Assembly: GCA_958352885.1 (NCBI GenBank)
Contig: CATWQI010000007.1
Span: 1 to 64,000, forward strand
Length of the DNA stretch: 64,000 nucleotides
Reading direction: 5' to 3'
DNA from: an uncultured Duncaniella sp.
Lineage (GTDB): Bacteria > Bacteroidota > Bacteroidia > Bacteroidales > Muribaculaceae
The notes beneath the pieces are model-generated. The model did no database searches, had not been told where the DNA came from, and was given only the letters and a program-made list of their open reading frames with translations. This document shows positions 1 through 7,932 of the stretch, in pieces. The position numbers were made by a program, and so were the translations under genes. Within the stretch, counting starts at the first letter, position 1. The number at the start of each line of letters is the position of its first letter.

Positions 1-263
1 GGCCACTCTATATTCTTGACATCTCCTTGTGCCCACCGGAAAAATCCGCTGACCCATAATTTCTGCGTGATCATTGACTATGCAGCTTGACTTATTGAGC
101 AAGCCGAGATATTCCAATTGCCGAGGCGCCCCCAATAACGATGGAGCAAAAATATCCTAATGATCCGGAATTTCCGGATGGAGTACAAAAATCCGCTGAC
201 CCCAAAAGTATCAAACAAGTATCGAATATACAATTTTTAATATTTGCGTGCGGGATATAAAAG
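1..263. other. Left edge: gene-free right end of a neighbouring element
   Basis: No credible reading frame is seen. The stretch holds a 16-bp direct repeat, AAAAATCCGCTGACCC, at 40-55 and 187-202, and the palindrome ATCCGGAATTTCCGGAT near 163-179. From 207 onward it closely matches 23350-23445, the right end of element 1. I therefore infer that it is the right terminus of a related element lying mostly to the left of the window. Confidence 0.5.
207..226 (+). repeat. Presumed integrase arm-site repeats (right end of upstream element)
   Basis: Two tandem copies of AGTATCRAA lie in the same position relative to the att core as the pair at 23350-23368. Such direct repeats near element ends are typical arm-type sites for tyrosine recombinases. 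The assignment is inferred from position and repetition. Confidence 0.5.
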
Positions 264-300
264 AAGAAAGAGCTGAGTCTGTATGACTTAGCTCTTTCTT
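264..300. terminator. Hairpin terminator next to att copy 1
   Basis: A stem AAGAAAGAGCTGAGTC pairs with GACTTAGCTCTTTCTT around a 5-base loop. It abuts the first att core. The equivalent hairpins lie at 23407-23443 and, with a different sequence, at 33978-34016 beside the tRNA gene. Flanking A and T runs would let it work on both strands. Confidence 0.65.
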
Positions 301-303
301 TGT

Positions 304-317
304 GTTGCCTTGGAAGG
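304..317. repeat. att core copy 1 (left junction of element 1)
   Basis: GTTGCCTTGGAAGG is identical to the 3' end of the tRNA-Gln gene at 34022-34035 (complement) and to the core at 23447. After this core the match to the tRNA stops (GCAAC instead of ATTCG). This copy is therefore shorter than copy 2, which matches for 21 bases. It marks the left boundary of element 1. Confidence 0.7.
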
Positions 318-432
318 GCAACTTTTATGATATCTCGTGAAACTCCAATTTTATAATTATCGAGATACTAAGCGGTTATATATTTTAACAATTTCAGAAA
401 GTCGCAAAAAGTGCCATAAACTGCCAAAGAAA

Positions 433-451
433 AGTATCAAATAAGTATCAA
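433..451 (+). repeat. Presumed integrase arm sites, left end of element 1
   Basis: AGTATCAAATAAGTATCAA is repeated exactly at 23350-23368 at the other end of element 1. It lies just upstream of the integrase -7 box, so integrase binding could also repress its own gene. The repeat is seen directly; the binding role is inferred. Confidence 0.6.
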
Positions 452-469
452 CTCAGCAACAATGCGCAT

Positions 470-477
470 TACCTTTG
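470..477 (+). promoter_or_regulatory. -7 box of integrase promoter
   Basis: TACCTTTG matches the Bacteroidetes -7 consensus TAnnTTTG and lies 35 bases before the integrase ATG. No clear -33 TTTG is present at the usual distance. The AGTATCAA repeats occupy that region instead. Confidence 0.6.
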
Positions 478-512
478 CGTTTGAATAATAAACTTAGACA
501 CACGAGTTTATA

Positions 513-1898
513 ATGGCAAAGAACGCATATACCAAATTTTTTCTTCGCACAAAGGCCGCTTCCGGCAATGCCTTTCTATATACCCGTCGCCAAAGCGACG
601 GGGAAAATCTGCTTTTGAAATCGTTTGTAGAGGTTGACATCAAGCAATGGAGCGATGCGGTTTCCACTACTTCAAAGTGGAATAAGTTTCGCTCCGGTGA
701 AGGTAAGTATCTTTGCGATAAACTGGATGAAATCACCGCAACCATTGACTTGGTTTTATCCCAGCCTAATCCGACAAAGAAAAAGCTGGAGAAAGCAATT
801 ATCTCGGTCGCACAGCGTGAGCAGATTCAAGAACAGGCAGCTTTGAAAAAGGCACAGGAAGGAGCACAGGAACGGAAGAGAGCTCAACGTGAGGCTGAAC
901 AGCGGCGCAAAAAAGAAGAACTTGAAGCAATGCTCCGTCAGCGTGAAGAATCCTTCATTGTGGCTCTTGATGTCTTTATCGATGCTGCTCCAGCCCGAAC
1001 ATGGCATGGCAAACCAATCGGACTAAAAACCATACAGCACTACAAGCATCTCCGCCGCTATATCCGCGACTTTATGAGTAAGAAGCATATCACCGATATT
1101 CGATTTGATGAACTCAATAAGTCGTTCTATTCCGAGTATCTTACATTTGCATACGGCGAAGGATTGAAACTGAATACTATCGGTGACCATATCAAGGTTA
1201 TAAAGACTGTCATCCGTGACCAGCCTATGCGCATACAGTGTATGGCAGAGGAGTTTTTACGCTGTGAGAAACTGAAAGAAGAATCAGAGAGTATTGCCCT
1301 GCTTGAAAGTGAAATCGCATTGATAGCAAAACAGGAGTTGCCGACTGAACATCTGCAGACTGTGCGCAATATGTTTGTGCTGATGTGCTGGACCGGTGTG
1401 CGCCATTCTGACCTCGAACAGCTCAACTACAATTCCATTCAAGTGACTGAAGATGGTGAGCGTTATTTTCAATTCAAGGCTAACAAGACTGATAAGACAT
1501 CGGTCGTCAAAATACTGCCAGAGGCTCAGTCGATTCTCGACCTTTACAATAACGGTAAAGAAATGCCGCGTGTAATAAGCAATCAGAAGTTCAATGACGC
1601 ACTGAAGGATATTATGAAGGCGGTTTATGAGGCGAACCCGGAAAGCACATTGGCGGGATATGTCACCAAAGCCTACACCGCAGATGTAGGTAACGGAAGA
1701 GCCGGACGCAAGAAAGACATTTATCAGCGTTGGCAGATGGTAAGCTGCCATACAGCTCGACGTTCTTTCGCTACCAATATGCGACTACGAGGAAACGACC
1801 GCGATGTAATCTGCGCCGCCACCGGTCACACCACGGAAGCATCACTTAGCCGCTATATCAAAGAAGAACGCCTCACCCGTGCATCACGATTGAAATGA
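513..1898 (+). CDS. int: Tyrosine recombinase/integrase of element 1
   Basis: This is a site-specific recombinase of 461 residues, a usual length for Bacteroidetes element integrases. The N-terminus (about 1-95) resembles an arm-DNA-binding domain. It is followed by a highly charged helix (about 100-145), a SAM-like core-binding domain (about 150-250) and the catalytic domain. Visible catalytic residues are Arg297 (TGVRHSD), His413/Arg416 (HTARR), His439 (TGHTTEASLSRY) and the nucleophile Tyr448. The gene is the first inside att copy 1 and points into element 1, so it most likely integrates and excises that element at the tRNA-Gln 3' end. It differs in sequence from the integrase at 23632. 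It ends before a hairpin repeat at 1917. Confidence 0.95.
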   Translation: MAKNAYTKFFLRTKAASGNAFLYTRRQSDGENLLLKSFVEVDIKQWSDAVSTTSKWNKFRSGEGKYLCDKLDEITATIDLVLSQPNPTKKKLEKAIISVAQREQIQEQAALKKAQEGAQERKRAQREAEQRRKKEELEAMLRQREESFIVALDVFIDAAPARTWHGKPIGLKTIQHYKHLRRYIRDFMSKKHITDIRFDELNKSFYSEYLTFAYGEGLKLNTIGDHIKVIKTVIRDQPMRIQCMAEEFLRCEKLKEESESIALLESEIALIAKQELPTEHLQTVRNMFVLMCWTGVRHSDLEQLNYNSIQVTEDGERYFQFKANKTDKTSVVKILPEAQSILDLYNNGKEMPRVISNQKFNDALKDIMKAVYEANPESTLAGYVTKAYTADVGNGRAGRKKDIYQRWQMVSCHTARRSFATNMRLRGNDRDVICAATGHTTEASLSRYIKEERLTRASRLK

Positions 1899-1916
1899 TA
1901 GCTGTGCAAAAGAAGA

Positions 1917-1994
1917 AGTTTTCTTTTCACCAGCCACACTATATATTTTGGTTTGGTTTAACTCGGGTATATATAGCCCGAATTAAACCAAACT
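1917..1994 (+). repeat. Interspersed hairpin repeat, copy 1
   Basis: TTCTTTTCACCAGC is followed by a long hairpin, GTTTGGTTTAACTCGGG pairing with GCCCGAATTAAACCAAAC around TATATATA. Related copies lie at 4062, 7815 and (inverted) 20409. It sits right after the integrase stop, so it may act as its terminator, and it marks the start of the AbiE cassette. Confidence 0.65.
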
Positions 1995-2059
1995 TAATTG
2001 TGAAATCACAGTTTGTCTTATTGTGATATGTGAAATTGTAAATGTCGTGATGTAATTAC

Positions 2060-2090
2060 TTGTATAATTGGAAATAAAACACTAACTTTG
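2060..2090 (+). promoter_or_regulatory. Promoter of the AbiE-like toxin-antitoxin operon
   Basis: The -7 box TAACTTTG is at 2083-2090, with a weak -33 element (TTG at 2060) 20 bases upstream. The predicted start of transcription is about 50 bases before the first ATG at 2144. Confidence 0.55.
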
Positions 2091-2143
2091 CGCTACCTAA
2101 AAAGGACAATAAAGCGTTTATTATCCTTATGTAATCCGCAAAA

Positions 2144-2755
2144 ATGAAACAGACCATAATATCAAAAGTCAATCGTAGCAGGAAGGGGACAATCTTCTTG
2201 CCGGATAGTTTTTTGCCCATTGATACCCATTACGCCTCCAATATTTTATCGGAACTGTGTAATGCCGGTAAACTCGTCAGAGTCGCAACCGGGATATATG
2301 TTAAGCCAAAGATGTCAAGGTTTGGACCTGTGATGCCTACAATCAGCGAAATAGCGCAAACCATAGCAAAACGTGATGATGCACAACTATTGCCAACAGG
2401 AGCTACTGCCGAGAACTATCTCGGCTTCTCAACACAGGTTCCAATGAACGCCGTATATCTTACATCAGGTACTCCTCGAAAAATAAAGATTGGCCGAAGG
2501 ACTTTGACGCTTAAACATAGTGTGCCGTCAACATTTGCCTATAAGGGTAAAATTATGCCCATATTAGTGCTTGCACTAAAATCCATCAAGCAGTATAACA
2601 TTGACAATGAAACTCTTGATGTTGTTTATGGAGTATTGAAGGACAATCCTGAGGACGACACTTGGCATGAGGATATAGGCCATGCTCCACGCTGGATTAG
2701 AAAAATAGTAATCGAAACAAAAGAAAAAATCAAACGAAATGAGCAGATGGATTGA
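2144..2755 (+). CDS. AbiEi-like antitoxin (DUF6088 type)
   Basis: This 203-residue protein resembles the DUF6088/AbiEi antitoxins of type IV toxin-antitoxin pairs. Its N-terminal ~65 residues look like a winged helix (SNILSELCNAGKLVRVATGIYVKP). The C-terminal part has the family's basic 'PRKIKIGRRTLTLKH' strand region. In characterised AbiE systems the antitoxin binds its own promoter and counters the nucleotidyltransferase toxin. The next gene starts 17 bases before this one ends, which indicates translational coupling with the toxin. I expect autoregulation at the 2060-2090 promoter, but see no clear operator. Confidence 0.8.
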   Translation: MKQTIISKVNRSRKGTIFLPDSFLPIDTHYASNILSELCNAGKLVRVATGIYVKPKMSRFGPVMPTISEIAQTIAKRDDAQLLPTGATAENYLGFSTQVPMNAVYLTSGTPRKIKIGRRTLTLKHSVPSTFAYKGKIMPILVLALKSIKQYNIDNETLDVVYGVLKDNPEDDTWHEDIGHAPRWIRKIVIETKEKIKRNEQMD

Positions 2756-3761
2756 CGCTTCGGATGCAGACCGCCAACAGTCGGCTTACATCATAGCAAC
2801 CGAAAAGAATATCAGCGAAGGTGCAGTTGAAAAAGACTGGTGGGTAACTGCCATTCTGAAAGTGCTGTTTTCTCTTTCGCCGGCTAAATATATGTTTTTT
2901 AAGGGAGGTACAAGCCTCAGTAAAGGATGGAACTTGATAGACCGCTTTTCGGAAGATATCGATATCGCACTATATCGTGACTTCTATCTCGATGTTTTGG
3001 GTAAAGAATGTGCCAAAGCATCCACGAACAATCAGGTCAAGAATCTGCGTATTGCCAATCGCGATTATATCCTTGGCGAATTTACAGAGGAATTGACAAC
3101 GAAACTCAATGAAGCCGGATTGAGCGAATGTCGGGTTGTACCGATAACGACAAAAAAGGATGGCTCACCAATCGACCACGATAGCGACCCGGTAATCATT
3201 GAAATTCATTATCCGGTTAAGGTTAGCTCCGATGCCTATGTTCGCCCCGTTGTCAAGATTGAGATAAGTTGTCTTTCGATGAAAGAGCCTTACGAAGTCA
3301 AGCGCATATCTTCTCTTGTTGGAGAGGCGTTTCCTCAAATTGACGATGAGACCATTGCCGACATTCCGACTATAATGCCAACGCGCACATTTCTTGAAAA
3401 AGCGTTTCTGCTAAACGAAGAATATCAGCGAAAGAATCCCCGCACCGAGCGCATGAGCCGACACCTATATGATTTGGAACGGCTAATGGATACACAATTT
3501 GCGGAAGCCGCACTGTCAGACATGGATCTATATCACGAAATCATTGCACACCGTCAGCGATTCTATCATGTCGGTGGCGTCAATTATGAACTCAACCACC
3601 CGTCAACAATCACATTTTGCCCCACAGGAGATTTGCGAGAAAAGATGCGACTTGACTACGAAGCAATGAAAACCTCGATGATCTATGGCGAAAAGCTGGA
3701 CTTTGAATCACTAATCGCCAGACTGGAACAACTGCAAAAGCATTTCAAGTCAACCAGATAA
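2739..3761 (+). CDS. AbiEii/AbiGii-like nucleotidyltransferase toxin
   Basis: This 340-residue protein belongs to the DNA polymerase beta-like nucleotidyltransferase toxins (AbiEii family). The active-site signature is complete: GGTSLSKGW at residues 56-64, then SEDIDIA with Asp73 and Asp75. Members with intact motifs can transfer nucleotides to tRNA or other targets and cause abortive phage infection. The gene overlaps the antitoxin, as is usual for the pair. Its place in the cargo region of an integrative element fits a phage-defence or element-maintenance role. The target is not deducible from sequence. Confidence 0.87.
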   Translation: MSRWIDASDADRQQSAYIIATEKNISEGAVEKDWWVTAILKVLFSLSPAKYMFFKGGTSLSKGWNLIDRFSEDIDIALYRDFYLDVLGKECAKASTNNQVKNLRIANRDYILGEFTEELTTKLNEAGLSECRVVPITTKKDGSPIDHDSDPVIIEIHYPVKVSSDAYVRPVVKIEISCLSMKEPYEVKRISSLVGEAFPQIDDETIADIPTIMPTRTFLEKAFLLNEEYQRKNPRTERMSRHLYDLERLMDTQFAEAALSDMDLYHEIIAHRQRFYHVGGVNYELNHPSTITFCPTGDLREKMRLDYEAMKTSMIYGEKLDFESLIARLEQLQKHFKSTR

Positions 3762-3779
3762 CACAATATTGATATCTCT

Positions 3780-4061
3780 ATGAATAACATTAAAGATATA
3801 GAACAACGTACAAAAGTTGCAGATGCTGTTAGGAAGTATAATGACAGTCCTACGCCGGAAAACTCATCCAAATTTTTGGTGGAATTGGCAAAACTGGATA
3901 TCGTTTGGTCAAATAATACCGAGGAAGAGAAAGAAGTCGCCAAGGATTGGGCCGATTTGAGCTATGAGTTGTTCGTATCCAAAGATTACGACAAAGCGAA
4001 AACAATCCTTACCAAATTGATGTCGGATATAAACCAGCTCTCTGACAAGGCTACGAGATAA
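3780..4061 (+). CDS. Small acidic helical protein downstream of the AbiE toxin
   Basis: This 93-residue protein is predicted mostly helical and has no signal peptide or membrane segment. I do not recognise its family. It starts 18 bases after the toxin stop and ends just before hairpin repeat 2, so it belongs to the same transcription unit as the AbiE pair. AbiE operons usually have two genes, so a third member could be a modulator or an unrelated passenger. No enzymatic motif is visible. Confidence 0.65.
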   Translation: MNNIKDIEQRTKVADAVRKYNDSPTPENSSKFLVELAKLDIVWSNNTEEEKEVAKDWADLSYELFVSKDYDKAKTILTKLMSDINQLSDKATR

Positions 4062-4134
4062 GTTTCTTTTGCCCAGCTATCTCCATATATAGGTTTGGGT
4101 TTAGTTGGGCATATATAGCCCGAACTGAACTAGT
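4062..4134 (+). repeat. Interspersed hairpin repeat, copy 2
   Basis: It has the same layout as the copy at 1917: TTTCTTTTGCCCAGC, then GGTTTGGGTTTAGTTGGGC, ATATATA and GCCCGAACTGAAC. It follows the last AbiE-cassette gene and precedes the methyltransferase promoter, so the AbiE cassette is bracketed by two copies. Confidence 0.6.
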
Positions 4135-4242
4135 TGGAGGCCATGTGTTATACGTTGGCTAAAACAAATTTCGCAGTCAGTTATGTTATTAACATGTTAT
4201 TAAGCATAAAGAAGCAACGATGGTAAATCAAGAAAAAATGCG

Positions 4243-4250
4243 TACCTTTG
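4243..4250 (+). promoter_or_regulatory. -7 box that decides the methyltransferase start
   Basis: TACCTTTG is a perfect -7 box, and the first in-frame ATG (4252) lies only two bases after it. Transcription would begin at or after that ATG, so translation more likely starts at the next in-frame ATG (4273), or the message is leaderless. Confidence 0.5.
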
Positions 4251-4272
4251 CATGTCTAATACAAGCTCGAAT

Positions 4273-6591
4273 ATGTTTGATTTAAGAGATATAAAACATT
4301 GGCGTCGCTCATTTGGCGTTTATCCAATAAATGTCAAGGCTAATACTCCCTCGCAATACGCTCTCCTGACAGGGGGTGTGGGGGATTTTTGTCTTGATGT
4401 GTCACCAGAATTGGATAAAAGAAATTTCGACAGAATAGCATGGTCTCTTAATACAAAAAATTATATTGCCGTAGGTAATGATGATGTAAAAATTTATAAT
4501 TGGCTAAAAGACGGTGTTGAGTCAATAGAAAAACGTTACGTTGAGAACAATATAGACAAATTCTATAAGTATATTTTATCCTCATCCTATGCAACAGTTA
4601 ATGATGTTATACCTTTCATTATAAGTTTGTTTAGAAAAATGAGGAATTTAACTCATGAAGACAGAGCTCCACTAGAGGCTTTAAATTATTTATATATACT
4701 ATTACTTTCTCTTTCATATGATGATGTAAACACCATTGATTTTGAGAGCTATGGAATATCCAGAGTACAGTTACCAGAGGGATTTGACTTGTTTATTGAT
4801 GATGTCCGTTCTGGGGTAAAACAAATAAAACCGGATTTGGATATCATTCTCAGACATTGTTCTGGGCCTATTTTCCAAGAGGCTCATAGAATAGTTGATA
4901 CATTTTTTTCAGAACGAGATTTATTTGGCGATGTTAGTAACAAACTTATAAGCTCGCTGTCGGATTATAGTAGTACTTACTATACCCCGCAATATGTGGC
5001 AAGAACCATTGTCGAGCAATGCCTACGAAATATAGACATAAATCAACCGAATTTATGTATATTTGACCCAGCATGTGGGTCTGGAGAGTTTTTAGTGGAA
5101 ATCCTCAAACAATTACACGGTCTGAACTATCATGGGAACATTACCATAAAGGGATGGGATAAGTCAGAATGTGGGATTAATACAACATCCTTTCTGCTAA
5201 AATTTGCTCAAAAAGAATATTGGAGGGAGAGATTGTCTATCTGTTTAAGAGTAGTTGATGATTCATTGATAGAGGAATGGGATAATGATATCGATATTAT
5301 TCTCATGAATCCACCGTATAAAGCATGGGAACTATTAAACAAGGAAGAACGCGGTATAGTGTCTGATGTATTCCCATTCGACATAACTAAGCCCAATTTA
5401 GCAATACCATTTTTGTATAAGGCATTTCATTCGCTTAAAGATAGTGGTATGCTTGGGTGTGTTCTACCTTCAGCATTTTTTACTTCAGATAATTATGTGC
5501 CTATAAGAACAGAACTGAATGAACTATATTCTAGTAAACTTGTCGGCAAGTTGGGTAATTATGTTTTTGAGAGCGCGCTGACTGATGTAAGCATCTATGT
5601 CGGACAAAAAAAGCAAGGACTGGATTTCACCACCTTATTGTGGTGCAATAATGAAAAAGGTATTGCCCCTAAAGCGTTATGTGCTTTGAGGAGAATGCAA
5701 GATGCCAATTTGCCTGAGATAGATAAGAAGGGATATAGTATCTATCAACCAGATATGTATCCTGATATAAATGATTCATGGAAAGTGGTCTCAAAATCAG
5801 ATTATAATTTAAGATTGAAGCTTTCCGAATTATTACGTTCAGGCTTGCTTGTTCCACTACAAACTATTTTTACAGTTAAACAAGGTATACGAACTGGTGA
5901 TAATCGCACGTTTATTATCTCAAAAGAACAATATGAGGGTTTAGATAAAACTGAACAGAGATATTATAGGCCTTCTATTGATAATGGAGCTATTCTCAAC
6001 GGGCAAATTGCAATCAAAAACTATGTCTGGTTCCCATATGATGAACGCGGTTTGTTAATTCAAACAGAAGAACAATTGCAATCTGAAGCACCTGATTCAT
6101 ATAGACGATTTTTGCCCATTAAAGATAAGTTAGCGGGCAGAAAATCTATTCCCAATAAAGACCATTGGTGGATTTTGAGCCGACATAGAGACTGGTTATT
6201 AAAGTCTGAGACAAGAATTGTATCAACGGAATTTGGAAGTGCAAAATCTTTTGCACTAGATGTTGATGGAATATATGTTATAGAACGAGGACATGCTTGG
6301 ATTCCAAAAAGGAAATTCTCAGAGGATGATTATTATTTCTATTTGGCGTTCTTTTCAAGTTCAACATTTGAAAAGATGTTATCCATTTATTCCACACAGT
6401 TGGCTGGAGGGAATGTCTATGATTTATCCGCAAAGTTTACCAACCAAATACCTATTCTATCAGCAAGTCTAATTCGTGATAGAAATATTCCTGAGTTTTA
6501 TAAGTTGGTGCAGTTGGGGAAAGCAATGTATTCTGATGGATCATGGTTCTATCAAGATAGTATCAATAGTGTTATTGAAGGCTTATTATAA
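4273..6591 (+). CDS. N6-adenine DNA methyltransferase (Eco57I/TaqI-like)
   Basis: This large gamma-type adenine methyltransferase has about 772 residues from this start, or 779 from the ATG at 4252. Numbering from 4252, the S-adenosylmethionine motif FDPACGSGEF is at 271-280 and the catalytic motif NPPY at 353-356. The C-terminal third resembles a TaqI-like target-recognition domain (for example RHRDWLLKSETRIVSTEFG and the GGNVYDLSAKF end). The N-terminal ~230 residues are of unknown function and do not show an obvious PD-(D/E)XK nuclease. It may be a type IIG-like enzyme, the modification unit of a new restriction system with the next gene, or an orphan methylase. The base composition is AT-richer than the backbone genes, as expected for acquired cargo. 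Confidence 0.85.
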   Translation: MFDLRDIKHWRRSFGVYPINVKANTPSQYALLTGGVGDFCLDVSPELDKRNFDRIAWSLNTKNYIAVGNDDVKIYNWLKDGVESIEKRYVENNIDKFYKYILSSSYATVNDVIPFIISLFRKMRNLTHEDRAPLEALNYLYILLLSLSYDDVNTIDFESYGISRVQLPEGFDLFIDDVRSGVKQIKPDLDIILRHCSGPIFQEAHRIVDTFFSERDLFGDVSNKLISSLSDYSSTYYTPQYVARTIVEQCLRNIDINQPNLCIFDPACGSGEFLVEILKQLHGLNYHGNITIKGWDKSECGINTTSFLLKFAQKEYWRERLSICLRVVDDSLIEEWDNDIDIILMNPPYKAWELLNKEERGIVSDVFPFDITKPNLAIPFLYKAFHSLKDSGMLGCVLPSAFFTSDNYVPIRTELNELYSSKLVGKLGNYVFESALTDVSIYVGQKKQGLDFTTLLWCNNEKGIAPKALCALRRMQDANLPEIDKKGYSIYQPDMYPDINDSWKVVSKSDYNLRLKLSELLRSGLLVPLQTIFTVKQGIRTGDNRTFIISKEQYEGLDKTEQRYYRPSIDNGAILNGQIAIKNYVWFPYDERGLLIQTEEQLQSEAPDSYRRFLPIKDKLAGRKSIPNKDHWWILSRHRDWLLKSETRIVSTEFGSAKSFALDVDGIYVIERGHAWIPKRKFSEDDYYFYLAFFSSSTFEKMLSIYSTQLAGGNVYDLSAKFTNQIPILSASLIRDRNIPEFYKLVQLGKAMYSDGSWFYQDSINSVIEGLL

Positions 6592-6616
6592 CTCCATACT
6601 CTATTATATTTAGAAT

Positions 6617-7273
6617 ATGATAGAAAATATAGATTCAATCATCAGGAATTTAAATCAAAGATTAGGTGGTATTGTTGGTACTGACTTCGCATTAGATAAA
6701 GTCAGCGAAAGTAATGCGTCTCGTATTTTCCAAACGCACGGAAATGCTTTGGCTTTAAATAGATTAGAGGATGGAACTACCGGAGAAGTTAGTGTCTATA
6801 ATTGGTTTGGTGAATATTATATCTTCATGGAAATAAAGATACTCTATGGTGTCTACGTCCCGAAAGGTAAAAGAAAAGTGAGAGACCGAATGGAGCAGAT
6901 ATCAGTATCAATATCTGTGTTTAAGAAGATTAGTGACTTTATAATACAAATTTTCCGTGCTGAGTGGGATGATTATGCAGAAGCCACAGACGGACATCCT
7001 CAACCTCACTGGCATTTTACAGCAGACACGGCTCTTTCCAGAACTTTTAAGGAATATGCGCAAAGATGCGGGGATAATGGTTTTATGCAAATTATAGCAC
7101 CCAAAGAGAATGATATATCCGAATTAAAAGAAATGCATTTTGCAATGAATGGGCAGTGGGCAAAACAACAATCTCATATACATAAGATGGAATCTGATTC
7201 AGACCTAATTAGTTGGATTGGAGGTGTATTGGATACTATAAGAAAGGAGATTCGTTATGCTAATGCGACATAA
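6617..7273 (+). CDS. Unknown protein paired with the methyltransferase
   Basis: This 218-residue soluble protein starts 25 bases after the methyltransferase stop on the same strand, so it is likely co-transcribed. I do not recognise the family. A strand followed by MEIK (FGEYYIFMEIKI, about residues 66-77) could be the E-x-K half of a nuclease-like core, and HPQPHWHF (about 128-135) is histidine-rich. Neither is enough to call an active site. By context it could be a restriction or effector partner. Confidence 0.65.
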   Translation: MIENIDSIIRNLNQRLGGIVGTDFALDKVSESNASRIFQTHGNALALNRLEDGTTGEVSVYNWFGEYYIFMEIKILYGVYVPKGKRKVRDRMEQISVSISVFKKISDFIIQIFRAEWDDYAEATDGHPQPHWHFTADTALSRTFKEYAQRCGDNGFMQIIAPKENDISELKEMHFAMNGQWAKQQSHIHKMESDSDLISWIGGVLDTIRKEIRYANAT

Positions 7274-7322
7274 CACATTTATATATAGTTGAGATATTCA
7301 CTCCATGTTGATTTATACCATG

Positions 7323-7710
7323 TTATATTATATTTATAGTCCTTCTTGTGATTGACAACGGATATAATGAGCTGTTGGGGGTGAGGGAGGAGAAGACGAG
7401 GGAGTCGGAGATGGTGGCGACGTATTCGTTGCGTTGTTGGCAGAGGTGGCGCGATGTTCTGGTTGCAGATGTTGGGAATGGGGCGATGAACAGAACTCGT
7501 CCGGCATCGTATGCTTCGCGGTATTTTTCGGGAATTTTCTTGTAGATGGACCGGGCAAGGATGCATATTATTCCGCATTTCCCCCGGAGGAGAAAGTCGA
7601 GGACTTCGCGCTCCATCTTGGGATAGAAACAGCTGACTATGGCAACATACTCCCCAGTTGACAACTATCGTCTCCCAGTTGAGTGTAGGAAAGTCGGAAA
7701 CAGAATGCAA
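7323..7710 (-). pseudogene. Short DprA/LOG-like Rossmann protein, probably frameshifted
   Basis: The frame 7664-7323 encodes FYPKMEREVLDFLLRG and later FPTSATRTSRHLCQQRNEYV. This resembles the nucleotide-binding half of DprA/Smf-type Rossmann proteins, where an RN motif follows the proline/serine loop. The likely N-terminus (MHSVSDFPTLNWETIVV, from 7710) lies in another frame, and the junction near 7655-7670 suggests a frameshift. It is at most 113-140 residues, far shorter than DprA. The segment is GC-richer than its surroundings. It is either a decayed gene or a small stand-alone protein starting at 7664. Confidence 0.4.
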
Positions 7711-7814
7711 ACGTATCGTTCTTTTAAAAAGAGCTGAAACAACTAATCACAGATAAAACAAAGGTTGCCGACAAATCAATAGAACTATCAGGAGAGAAAG
7801 GCTGAGAATAGCAA

Positions 7815-7886
7815 TTTTTCTTTTCACCAGCTCACATATAGTTAGGTTTGGTTTAGCTGGCATATATAAAGCCCGAACCAAACCAA
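7815..7886 (+). repeat. Interspersed hairpin repeat, copy 3
   Basis: TTTTTCTTTTCACCAGC is followed by GGTTTGGTTTAGCTGGC, ATATATAAA and GCCCGAACCAAACC. It lies just past the 3' end of the six-gene chaperone/kinase operon and separates it from the methyltransferase cassette. Confidence 0.6.
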
Positions 7887-7932
7887 CAAATATGATCATC
7901 TCTGGAATACCGCAACTGTGATGCCACAATGC

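Noticed and set aside
6617..7273. Restriction endonuclease call for the methyltransferase partner
   Set aside because: A single ExK-like triplet is insufficient without a full PD-(D/E)XK core.
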